Positions 35,930-43,510 of a DNA stretch of 64,000 bases are shown here, one piece after another. This DNA comes from Chloroflexi bacterium HGW-Chloroflexi-10. GTDB taxonomy: Bacteria; Chloroflexota; Anaerolineae; Anaerolineales; Anaerolineaceae. Under the pieces are notes generated by a model. The model ran no database searches and was not told the DNA's origin. It worked only from the letters and a program-made list of their open reading frames with translations. Numbering within the stretch: position 1 is the stretch's first letter; each line of letters begins with the position of its first letter. The position numbers were made by a program, and so were the translations under genes. The stretch is taken from contig PHBZ01000009.1 of NCBI GenBank assembly GCA_002840755.1, forward strand, positions 124,001-188,000, read 5' to 3'.

Positions 35930-37228
35930 CTATTCAACCGCAGGAATTGCGGGGGCGGCTTCATCTATTCCAAAATTGACCAGGAACGAGAACCCAAAGC
36001 TGATAACCATCAAAACCAGTGGGAAAACCGTCAGCAAAAAGCGGGAAGCATTGGCCGGGTCCGTTCCGGGGTTCAAACCGCTTTCAAAACCAAAGATCAC
36101 AAAAATCAGATAGAAGGCTAAACTGGTGAACAGCCCATTCAGACGGTTCATGAAACCTAAGGCATTGGAGATGATCCCCTCGCGGCGCAGATTATGCTTG
36201 CGGGTATCCTCATCCATAATCCTGGCCCCGATCAGATCCATGGTGGTGATCACGCCGGCAAAGCCAAACCCAACCAGGGCGCTGCCGACGGCGGCCGTGA
36301 CCAGGGAGTTGGCAAAGTACAGCGGAATAAAGGCGACTGCCAGGGTTGCCAGAGCGGCGCGCCAGACCGGGATTAACGAATATTTGCGCACCCAAAACGC
36401 CCAGACGGAAACACAGGCGATCGCAATGATCAACACTGAGGCAAACAAAATGGTTGACTGACCATCGGGAATTTGCAGCGTATATTTGACGAAAAATGGG
36501 AGGGAGGCCAATACGAGCGACATCGCCGCGCTATAAAAGGCATTGGTGAAACCTGCCAGCCAGAACTTGCGATTGGCGGCCAGGTTTTTAAGGCTGTCCC
36601 AGAATTTGGGTTTTTCCTCTTCATCACGAATCTCAACTTCTCTTGAGGTAAAGGCCATATACAGGATGACACCACCACCGAGTAAACCGTAGAGAATGGC
36701 CGTCCAGGCGTAGCCGATGGCGCCGGTCACCAGCGGGGTGAGCGCGATGCTGATGATCATGGCGACGAGTTGAAAAGCCTGGCGCATGGCGTTGGTTTTG
36801 GCGCGGCTGGCATCGGTGCGGAAGAGTTCCGGGAAGAGCGCGCCGTAATTGGCATTGATGACCGAGTCGAGCGTACCGGTGAGAATATAAAACAACATGG
36901 CGTAGGCAAACAAGGTATTCCCCGCCAGAAAAGCCGGGGTGCTGTAAAACGCAATAAAACACAGAATCAGCAGCGGGGTACCAATTACCAGCCACGGACG
37001 TCTGCGTCCCCAGCGGGAACGGGTACGGTCCGATAAAAAGCCATACACCGGGTTATCGATGGCATCGATAAAGGTATAGACAAACAGAATGATGGATAGC
37101 TGAACGGTGGTCAGCCCGAGACGGTCCACATAGTAGATGGCGGCATAGGTCTTGAACATATTGATCGGGATGGATGTACCAAACATACCGACGGCGTAAT
37201 TGAACGACTTGAACCTGGGTTCCTTCAT
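35930..37228 (-). CDS. GPH-family sugar:cation symporter (MelB-like MFS)
   Basis: Protein of 432 residues from the ATG at 37228, preceded by GGAGG. Twelve membrane segments are likely. The signature after helix 2, DAIDNPVYGFLSDRTRSRWG followed by RRRPW, is diagnostic of the glycoside-pentoside-hexuronide group. It imports a sugar or glycoside with Na+ or H+. It is first in a three-gene operon with the esterase and the PHP metallohydrolase. The longer frame to 37276 would add residues from the promoter region. Confidence 0.88.
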   Translation of the reverse strand: MKEPRFKSFNYAVGMFGTSIPINMFKTYAAIYYVDRLGLTTVQLSIILFVYTFIDAIDNPVYGFLSDRTRSRWGRRRPWLVIGTPLLILCFIAFYSTPAFLAGNTLFAYAMLFYILTGTLDSVINANYGALFPELFRTDASRAKTNAMRQAFQLVAMIISIALTPLVTGAIGYAWTAILYGLLGGGVILYMAFTSREVEIRDEEEKPKFWDSLKNLAANRKFWLAGFTNAFYSAAMSLVLASLPFFVKYTLQIPDGQSTILFASVLIIAIACVSVWAFWVRKYSLIPVWRAALATLAVAFIPLYFANSLVTAAVGSALVGFGFAGVITTMDLIGARIMDEDTRKHNLRREGIISNALGFMNRLNGLFTSLAFYLIFVIFGFESGLNPGTDPANASRFLLTVFPLVLMVISFGFSFLVNFGIDEAAPAIPAVE

Positions 37229-37570
37229 GTTTTGATATCCTCCATGGGTAGTGAAAAAAAAGGTACTTACAATCAAGGAATTACGTAAATTCGTACGTTC
37301 ATTATATATCAGCCTGGCGATTCAGCCTTGCAAAAACTGGTCATTTAATTAGACCTTAACAAGAAAATAACAATGCGGGATGGGGAAGAAAAGTGATACG
37401 GGGAGAATAGGTGGGTCTGGTTAAGGGTGAAAATGGTGATTTCCTATACGGACCCACCCTTGTCTCATACGATCCAGGTGGGAAAGGTGTGAAAAAAATA
37501 GTTTCCATCACTTGATACTGATTCGGGTTAAAATTGAGGATGCAATTATTCCCTGGAAAGGATTTCCCGT
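37229..37570. other. divergent intergenic region
   Basis: 342 bp between the symporter operon (minus) and the DUF5054 gene (plus). It must contain both promoters, but I see no convincing boxes, repeat or RNA structure. Confidence 0.4.
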
Positions 37571-39485
37571 ATGCCTCAAAAAATTCATCTGATCTTTAAA
37601 ACACATCTGGATGTTGGCTTTACCAATTACGCCGCAGCCGTCGTGCAGAATTACTTTACCAACTATATTCCAGCGGCGATGCGGGTGGCCAGGGAACTGC
37701 GTGAATCCGGACGGCCGGAGCGCTTCATCTGGACGACCGGCTCCTGGCTGATCTGGAAATTCCTGGAAGAGGCTGCTCCCGAGCCGCGCAAGCAGATGGA
37801 AGAAGCGATTGTGGCCGGGGATCTTGCCTGGCATGCGCTGCCCTTCACCACGCATACGGAGCTAATGGATGCCGATCTTTTCCGCCGCGGATTGTCGCTT
37901 TCGCAGCAGCTCGACCGGCGCTTTGGCAAACGCACCATCGCCGCCAAGCTGACGGATGTGCCCGGGCATACACGCGGGATCGTGCCGCTGCTGGCCGAAG
38001 CCGGCGTCCAGTTTTTGCACCTGGGCGTGAATGGATCCTCTACCCTGCCGCAGCTGCCGCCCCTCTTCCGCTGGCAGGACATCAGCGACAGCGGAGCGGA
38101 AATTATGGTGATGTTGGAATCCGGTTACGGCAGCACATTTACGGTAGCGGGCATTGACGATTCGCTGGCCTTCAGCCACACCTCGGACAACCTCGGCCCG
38201 CAAACCAGCGAGCAGGTTGTGCAAGCCTACCAGGAAGCGCAAAACGCGCATCCTGACGCGCAGGTGTTTGCCTCCACGCTGGATGCCTTCGCCGCTGCGC
38301 TAGCGCCGGTGCGCGCATCACTGCCGGTGGTGACCCAGGAAATTGGCGACACGTGGATCCACGGCGTAGGCAGTGACCCGATCAAGGTGAGCCAGCTGCG
38401 CGAGCTGCTGCGGCTGCGGACGACATGGCTGCAAGAGAATCCCAGACTGAGCGATGACCCGCAGTATCAGCGCTTCGAGCAAAAACTGCTGATGGTCGCT
38501 GAGCACACCTGGGGCATGGATGAGAAAACCTTCCTGGCCGACCATGAAAACTACAGTAAAGCGGCTTTCAACACCGCCAGGAACCGGGAGAACTTCCGTA
38601 CCTTTGAAGCCTCGTGGAAGGAAAAGCGGGCTTACATTCAGGCCGCGGTGGATGCCCTGGGAGTTTCCCAAATGGCACATACTGCCCATGAGCGCCTGGC
38701 CGCCATCCGCCCTGCCCAGCCGGATTTGAGCACATGGCAGTCAGCCGAACCTGGCGATCTGACGCTGACCAGCGCGCATTTCAGCGTACAATTTGACCCG
38801 CGCTGCGCAGCGCTGGTTTCTTTGGTCTCCCTGCCTGATCAGCGGGAGTGGGCTGATCAGGAGCACTCATTGGGCCGGCTGCGTTACCAGACTTTCTCCG
38901 CTGCGGATTACGAGCGCTTCTTCCGGCAGTACATCCTCCCGGAAGAGCAGCACAATGACTGGAGCCGTGAGGACTTCACCAAACCGGGTCTGGAGAACAG
39001 TAACGCCCTCAGCCGGTTGTGGCAGCCGCAGGTGACGGCGCAGTACCGGCGGCAGTCGGATGCGGATATACAGGTACTTTTTCATCTAAGAGGTGAAGCG
39101 GAAAGCGTGGAAAACGGAAGCCGTGTGGCTGCAATTCCAGCCGCTGGTTTCCCCGCAAGCCCGGTGGACTATGGAGAAACTGGGAAGGTCTATCTCCCCA
39201 TTGGATGTGGCGGCGAAGGGTGGACGCCATCTGCACGCGGTTGGCAGCCAGGTAAGCTGCGACGACAAGGTGGCCGGATTGCGCATCCTGCCGTTGGACA
39301 GCCCGCTGGCGGCTCCGGGGGAACCCAGCCTGTTAAACTTTAGCGGTGTACAACCGGATTTGAGGGGTGGGATGCACTTTAACCTGTACAACAACGTGTG
39401 GGGCACCAACTTCCCGATGTGGTTTGAGGAAGAGTGCCGCTTCCGGTTTGGATTGGTAGTACATTCTGGTGTGGAGCCTGCGTGA
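37571..39485 (+). pseudogene. DUF5054 glycosidase-like protein, frameshifted near the 3' end
   Basis: The N-terminus KIHLIFKTHLDVGFTNYAA, with FIWTTGSWLIWKFLEEA and later HTELMDADLFRRGLS, is typical of DUF5054 proteins, which resemble GH38 alpha-mannosidases in their first domain. The first frame (37571-39343) loses family-like sequence after VLFHLRGEAE near 39095 and turns into Gly/Pro-rich nonsense. The +1 frame continues sensibly with AWKTEAVWLQFQPLVSPQAR and NNVWGTNFPMWF to a stop at 39485. Joined, the protein has about 637 residues. A single-base indel between about 39090 and 39110 explains this. It is adjacent to, and divergent from, the sugar uptake operon. Confidence 0.7.
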
Positions 39486-39795
39486 CCTCACAATCGCTGG
39501 TTATGCGGCGGGACTACGCTTGAAGAGCAGGGAGCATTCATTTTTCGATAAAAAAATTCAATCGAAACAAATATCTTTTGAAGCGAAAAACCGGTATATA
39601 CGAAAATAATTATGGTTGTACCGGCATATATGGTTGTTAAAGTGCTGTATTTGTTTCAAAAAACAAATATTTGTTTTTCAGGTTCGAACTGTCTTTTTTT
39701 GTAGATCATGAAGGATGGACGCATTCCACCCCGATGAAGTTTGCGACAGTTCTATTTTAGAATAATTGTTCTAATTTGTCAATAGGGAAAAAGTT
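39486..39795. other. AT-rich spacer with small repeats
   Basis: Non-coding. It holds two near-identical copies of ACCGG(T/C)ATATA (about 39589 and 39620) and a hairpin of 9-bp arms, TATTTGTTT (39648-39656) with AAACAAATA (39661-39669), followed by TTTGTTTTTC, a possible terminator. Its base composition is unlike the GC-richer flanking genes, suggesting a rearranged segment. Confidence 0.4.
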
Positions 39796-40050
39796 TTACA
39801 GAGAAATTGTGGTTGCGGTTTGCCTGACCCAGCGCTGGTGCCGGTTATACCAGAGCGGTGAGGATTGCCCGAGTCTGGCTATTTGTCTGGGGTGAGCAAG
39901 CGGCAAGACTTTTATTTCTCTGCCACCTATTTGCACGCTGTGCAGCTGCCCGTAGGCGTGTTCCTCCATTCCAAAATCGGAGAGCATTTTCCAGCGGTTG
40001 TCAAAAAAGCGCAGAAACCATTGAATGGATATGGTGATAACACAAATCAA
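39796..40050 (-). pseudogene. 3' remnant of a uracil-DNA glycosylase-like gene
   Basis: About 60 codons read EEHAYGQLHSVQIGG then REIKVLPLAHPRQIARLG and SSPLWYNRHQRW, which matches the C-terminal part of uracil-DNA glycosylase superfamily proteins (HPR/HPS motif followed by a helix with a Trp). Nothing of the N-terminal active-site motif lies upstream; that place is taken by the GNAT gene 25 bp away. I take it as a truncated leftover, not a working gene. Confidence 0.4.
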
Positions 40051-40074
40051 TTACTTATTCGGAAGTATCTTGAT

Positions 40075-40596
40075 TTAGATATACTTCTCCATCCTGATAT
40101 CCTGCCACATTCTCCCCTGCCAGTAGGTGAAGTCGTTTATTCTGGCGATTTCGACATAGCCCAACTTGAGATACAACTTGATGGCGTTGGTGTTGAATTC
40201 AAATACGCCAAGTTCTATGCGTGTGAGTCCCTGCGATTTGATCTGTTCTTCGAGATATTGCATGGCTTGATAGCCGATGCCTTTGCCACGCCCGGCGGCT
40301 TCGCCGATGGAGATGCCGATCCAGACTGTGCCCGGTTCTTTTTTGATCAGGTGAATGGGATCAACCTGGTAGTTGATTTCGCCGATTAGTTGTCCATCCA
40401 GGTAGATGAGGTAGATTTGATCATAGCGAAGGCGCTGCACCAGGTGTTCTATTGTGACAGGCTGACGTTTATCAAGATCGGCTTGATTGCGGTTGGGGCG
40501 GGTCTTTGGAATGAGGTCAGGGTCATTTTCCCAGCGGGTGAAGGCTGCGGCAATTTCGGAGGTGGGTTGGATTAGTTTGGTGTATTGGATGTTCAA
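40075..40596 (-). CDS. GNAT-family N-acetyltransferase
   Basis: Protein of 173 residues with the GNAT fold: LIGEINYQVD on strands 3-4, GTVWIGISIGEAAGRGKGIGYQAMQYL as strand 4 and the acetyl-CoA loop (GRGKGIG), and ELGVFEFNTNAIKLYLKLGYVEI with the terminal NaxAixLYeklGF pattern. It is probably of RimJ/RimL-like type, acetylating a small amine or N-terminus; the acceptor is unknown. The gene is alone, next to the RAYT repeat region. Confidence 0.85.
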   Translation of the reverse strand: MNIQYTKLIQPTSEIAAAFTRWENDPDLIPKTRPNRNQADLDKRQPVTIEHLVQRLRYDQIYLIYLDGQLIGEINYQVDPIHLIKKEPGTVWIGISIGEAAGRGKGIGYQAMQYLEEQIKSQGLTRIELGVFEFNTNAIKLYLKLGYVEIARINDFTYWQGRMWQDIRMEKYI

Positions 40597-40642
40597 GGTT
40601 TTCTCTTTTCTGTGGAAATGTGAGATGGGGGTGGGTCTAAAC

Positions 40643-40736
40643 AGGAGAAACGCACTTCCTTGGCGTACCGCCGGATTGTTTGCCGGAATTGTTTGCCAGA
40701 GGTGAAGGTTGCCGGGCTAGAAAGTGCATCTCTCCT
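40643..40736. repeat. 94-bp palindromic REP-like element, copy A
   Basis: One of four 94-bp copies in the same orientation. Each starts AGGAGAAACGCACTT and ends AAAGTGCATCTCTCCT, so its ends are inverted repeats of each other, with an inner hairpin (TACCGCCGG...GCCGGCA type). Copy A is followed by the 15-bp spacer ACTGGCGACTCTATC, nearly identical to the spacer after copy C. Confidence 0.85.
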
Positions 40737-40751
40737 ACTGGCGACTCTATC

Positions 40752-40789
40752 AGGAGAAACGCGGGTTGGCAAATGGGGTGGGTCTGATC
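40752..40789. repeat. 38-bp repeat unit before copy B
   Basis: Starts AGGAGAAACGCGGGTTGGCA and ends GGGTCTGATC, directly joined to copy B. The same 38-bp unit occurs three times in tandem before copy C. Confidence 0.75.
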
Positions 40790-40883
40790 AGGAGAAACTC
40801 ACTTTTTCGGCTTACCGCCGGTTTGTTTGTCGGCAGCGTTTGCCAGACGAGAAAGTTGTTAGGCGTGAAAGTGCATCTCTCCT
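40790..40883. repeat. 94-bp REP-like element, copy B, reaching the RAYT stop codon
   Basis: Same length and inverted ends as copy A. Its last bases (read on the minus strand TAGGAGAGATGCACTTTC) contain the TAG stop of the transposase gene at 40882-40884. Confidence 0.85.
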
Positions 40884-41460
40884 ACTCTTCCAGATATTTC
40901 CGTATCTCTTCGGGCAGGTTGCGGGATAGTAAATCTTCATATATGAAAGTACGATAGGCGGCGGCGCTGCCGAAAATATCGATGACAAATTGCGGGTCGT
41001 AGAGTGTGCCCTGGCGCTCACCGATAAATTCAAGGTAGTTGGAGTAGGGCCAATCGGCCGGGCCGGTGACGTATCCATGGATGACGGGGTTGCCGTGAAT
41101 GTAGCGGCAGAGGTGCAGCAGGTGGGCGGTGGTTTGGACGGTTTTAACGCGGTAGGCGCTCTGGAATAATGTGTCGGAATGTTGGTAGAGTTTGTTGTAG
41201 GCTTTGGTGTAGCTGTTGAAAACACGTTGGGGCAGCAATCCGGCTGGATGTTCGTCATCCTGACGAATGAGGAAATGGAAATGGGAGGGCATGAGGCAGT
41301 AGGCAATGAGGGTCAGGTTGAACTGGCTGCTGTAGTGTTTGATTTTACGCAGGACGAACAGGTAATTTTCGGGTTCCTGGAAGATGGGTTTTTGATGGGC
41401 GCCGCGATTGTAGATGTGGTAGTACTGGCCGGAGATGTAGTCTGGGCGTGGGACGGGCAT
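40882..41460 (-). CDS. REP-associated tyrosine transposase (RAYT, Y1 HUH type)
   Basis: Protein of 192 residues with the Y1-transposase layout: YYHIYNRGAHQKPIF near the front, the metal-binding HUH pair in AYCLMPSHFHFLI, and a later helix SYTKAYNKLY bearing the presumed catalytic Tyr. CRYIHGNPV and WPYSNYLEF are RAYT-typical. RAYTs move short palindromic REP elements by single-strand cleavage. Here four 94-bp palindromes and a 38-bp tandem array flank the gene, so the enzyme and its substrates are found together. No second transposase gene or terminal inverted repeats of an insertion sequence are present. Confidence 0.88.
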   Translation of the reverse strand: MPVPRPDYISGQYYHIYNRGAHQKPIFQEPENYLFVLRKIKHYSSQFNLTLIAYCLMPSHFHFLIRQDDEHPAGLLPQRVFNSYTKAYNKLYQHSDTLFQSAYRVKTVQTTAHLLHLCRYIHGNPVIHGYVTGPADWPYSNYLEFIGERQGTLYDPQFVIDIFGSAAAYRTFIYEDLLSRNLPEEIRKYLEE

Positions 41461-41498
41461 GGGTGGCCTTTCGGGAAGGTGTGGGGGGTGGGCTAATC

Positions 41499-41612
41499 AG
41501 GAGAAACGGGATTTGGGAAACGGGGAACTTGCAAACAGGAGAAACGCACTTTGGCAAACGGGGCGGGTCTGATCAGGAGAAACGGGATTTGGCAAACCGG
41601 GCGGGTCTGATC
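41499..41612. repeat. three tandem 38-bp units
   Basis: Units start at 41499, 41537 and 41575, exactly 38 bp apart, and lead directly into copy C at 41613. Each begins AGGAGAAACG and, in the clearest copies, ends GGGCGGGTCTGATC. The unit starts like the 94-bp element but lacks its palindromic body. Confidence 0.8.
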
Positions 41613-41706
41613 AGGAGAAACGCACTTTTTCGGCTTACCGCCGGATTGTTTGCAGGCAGGGCTTGCCAGAAGGAAAGGTTGTTAGGCGTGAAAGTGCATC
41701 TCTCCT
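41613..41706. repeat. 94-bp REP-like element, copy C
   Basis: Same length, orientation and inverted ends as copies A, B and D. It is followed by the 15-bp spacer ACTGGCGATTCTAAC and then copy D. Confidence 0.85.
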
Positions 41707-41721
41707 ACTGGCGATTCTAAC

Positions 41722-41815
41722 AGGAGAAACGCACTTCCTTGGCTTACCGCCGGATTGTTTGCCGGCAGCGTTTGCCAGAGGGGAAAGTTGCCGGGCTAGA
41801 AAGTGCATCTCTCCT
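41722..41815. repeat. 94-bp REP-like element, copy D, reaching a stop codon
   Basis: Same element as copies A-C. Its end supplies the TAG stop (41814-41816) of the SAM hydrolase-family gene read on the minus strand, exactly as copy B does for the RAYT gene. Confidence 0.85.
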
Positions 41816-42656
41816 ATTTGGTGAATTCAACTTCCCATTCGGGGCCGAAATCCAGGTGGTAGTGGTCGCTGAAACTGCCCTGGCTGATGGCGACGGAGAC
41901 TTTCATGAGTTCGTTGTTGTAGATGATGACTTCGCCTTTTTGGGCATAGCCAAAGGATTTGTGAAAGAGAACTTTTTCTGAAAAGACGACCTGGCCAGCG
42001 CGGCGAATGGTCAGGTTCAGGTGATCGCCGTAGACGAAGCCCGCCCGGGTAAACAGGGAGAGGGGAATGTTGGTCCACAGGTTGCCAAAGTTCGGATCAC
42101 CAATTTCGAAAATCCCTTTGATTTTGCTGTTCTCTACGATTGGTTCTTGAATAGGGAGGGTGACAATCTCGTCCACAGAGTAGGCGGGGCCGACCTGTTC
42201 GTAGGTGATGATTCCACTCGCCAGTTTCGCGGCGCAGTAGCCAAAAAGGTCCCTGCCATGAAATACACTGACTTCTTCGGTATTTTTTCCTCTTAAGCGG
42301 TTGACTGCCTGATCGATTTCCCTGATCTCGGTAATACCGACCCAATGCACAAGATGGGTGAGGGTGCCGTTATCCGGGGTGACGACGTAGTAGCCGTCTG
42401 CTGTTTTTGCGATACAAGCCTTGCGGGGTGTGCCGACGCCGGGATCGACGACTGAGACAAAGATGGTTCCTTCAGGCCAGAAGGACATGGATTGGAACAA
42501 GCGGTAGGATGCGCTCCAGATATCATATTGGGGGATCTCGTGGGTACCGTCGAAAATTTCCAGTTGGCGATCGACACTCTTAACCACACCATACATGGCG
42601 CAGACGGCGCCTTCCTTGTAGGTAAAATCGGTTTGAAATACTAATATTGGTTTCAT
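41814..42656 (-). CDS. SAM hydrolase / SAM-dependent halogenase superfamily protein (DUF62)
   Basis: Protein of 280 residues. The family start ILVFQTDFTYKEGAV (substrate Asp), VVDPGVGTPRKA, VTPDNGTL and HGRDLFGYCAAKLASG are all in register, followed by the C-terminal beta-domain with GDPNFGNLWTNIP. Characterised relatives hydrolyse S-adenosylmethionine to adenosine, or attach halide to it. The usual bacterial form is the hydrolase. It is last in an operon with ECF transporter genes (15-bp gap to ecfT), a known association of this family, suggesting a shared nucleoside or methionine-related substrate. Its stop codon lies in repeat copy D. Confidence 0.85.
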   Translation of the reverse strand: MKPILVFQTDFTYKEGAVCAMYGVVKSVDRQLEIFDGTHEIPQYDIWSASYRLFQSMSFWPEGTIFVSVVDPGVGTPRKACIAKTADGYYVVTPDNGTLTHLVHWVGITEIREIDQAVNRLRGKNTEEVSVFHGRDLFGYCAAKLASGIITYEQVGPAYSVDEIVTLPIQEPIVENSKIKGIFEIGDPNFGNLWTNIPLSLFTRAGFVYGDHLNLTIRRAGQVVFSEKVLFHKSFGYAQKGEVIIYNNELMKVSVAISQGSFSDHYHLDFGPEWEVEFTK

Positions 42657-42670
42657 TTTTTGTGTTTCTC

Positions 42671-43510
42671 CTAAATGAACGGATTGTAAAAACGGCTGTG
42701 GTTGACGAAAGCCGATACCAAAATGGTGCCGATGAAGATCAGCGCCGAAATTGCAAGCGCCGTGTAATCCTGTTTTGTCAGTTTTTTGGAGGTGTACCAG
42801 GTGCGCCTTTTGCTCTTGGCAAAACCGCGCAAATCCATGGCGTTGCTGATGAGTTCAATTCTGTCGAGGGAAGAAAATATGAGGGGGATGACGATCAGCA
42901 GGGCATTTTTAAAGCGGTCGGAAAATTTTGCCTTGTGAGACAGATCCAATCCGCGGGCCTGCTGGGCCAGGCTGATATCACGATAATCGCGCTGAACATC
43001 CGGGAAGTAGCGCAGGGTCAGCGCGACGGCAAAAGCAGCCTTGTAGTTCACCCCAATCCCGTTCAGGGAGGAGGCGAATTCGCTGGGGTTGGTGGTAAGC
43101 AGAAAGATGATTCCGAAGGGAATGACCGACGCATATTTGAAGAACTTGGTAACCTGGTAGAAAATCTGCTCCCAGGTCAGGCTGAGCCCGGCATACAGGC
43201 CGGTGATCTCGTGGCGCGTGCCGTAAATCGTTACGCCCTGTTCCGGGGAGAAGAAAAAGGAAATGACGGCATTGGTGACCAGGAAGATGAGGACATAGAT
43301 GACCATCAGGCGAATCTGAGAAAACTTGATGCGCGAAAGCCTGAGGACGACGAGGGAAAAAACCATCACCGCCAGGATGACGCGAATATCATAAGAGAAC
43401 ATGACGGCAAAGGTCAGCAGTAAAAAGCAGACCAGTTTTGTGAGACCGGAAAGCCTGTGGATGGGGGTATCCAGGGAGTTGTACGAAAAAAGCCTGGTCT
43501 TCATGTTCAT
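42671..43510 (-). CDS. ecfT: ECF transporter T component (EcfT)
   Basis: Protein of 279 residues with about five membrane segments and the coupling helices carrying AQQARGLDL and DLRGFAKS, the two Ala/Leu-Arg-Gly motifs by which EcfT contacts the two ATPase grooves. It is the transmembrane scaffold joining the S component to the ATPases. It overlaps the fused ATPase gene by 4 bp. Confidence 0.9.
   Translation of the reverse strand: MNMKTRLFSYNSLDTPIHRLSGLTKLVCFLLLTFAVMFSYDIRVILAVMVFSLVVLRLSRIKFSQIRLMVIYVLIFLVTNAVISFFFSPEQGVTIYGTRHEITGLYAGLSLTWEQIFYQVTKFFKYASVIPFGIIFLLTTNPSEFASSLNGIGVNYKAAFAVALTLRYFPDVQRDYRDISLAQQARGLDLSHKAKFSDRFKNALLIVIPLIFSSLDRIELISNAMDLRGFAKSKRRTWYTSKKLTKQDYTALAISALIFIGTILVSAFVNHSRFYNPFI

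Noticed and set aside
40643-41815. CRISPR array
   Set aside because: Units are contiguous or have constant 15-bp spacers, contain palindromes and accompany a RAYT gene; no cas genes are present.
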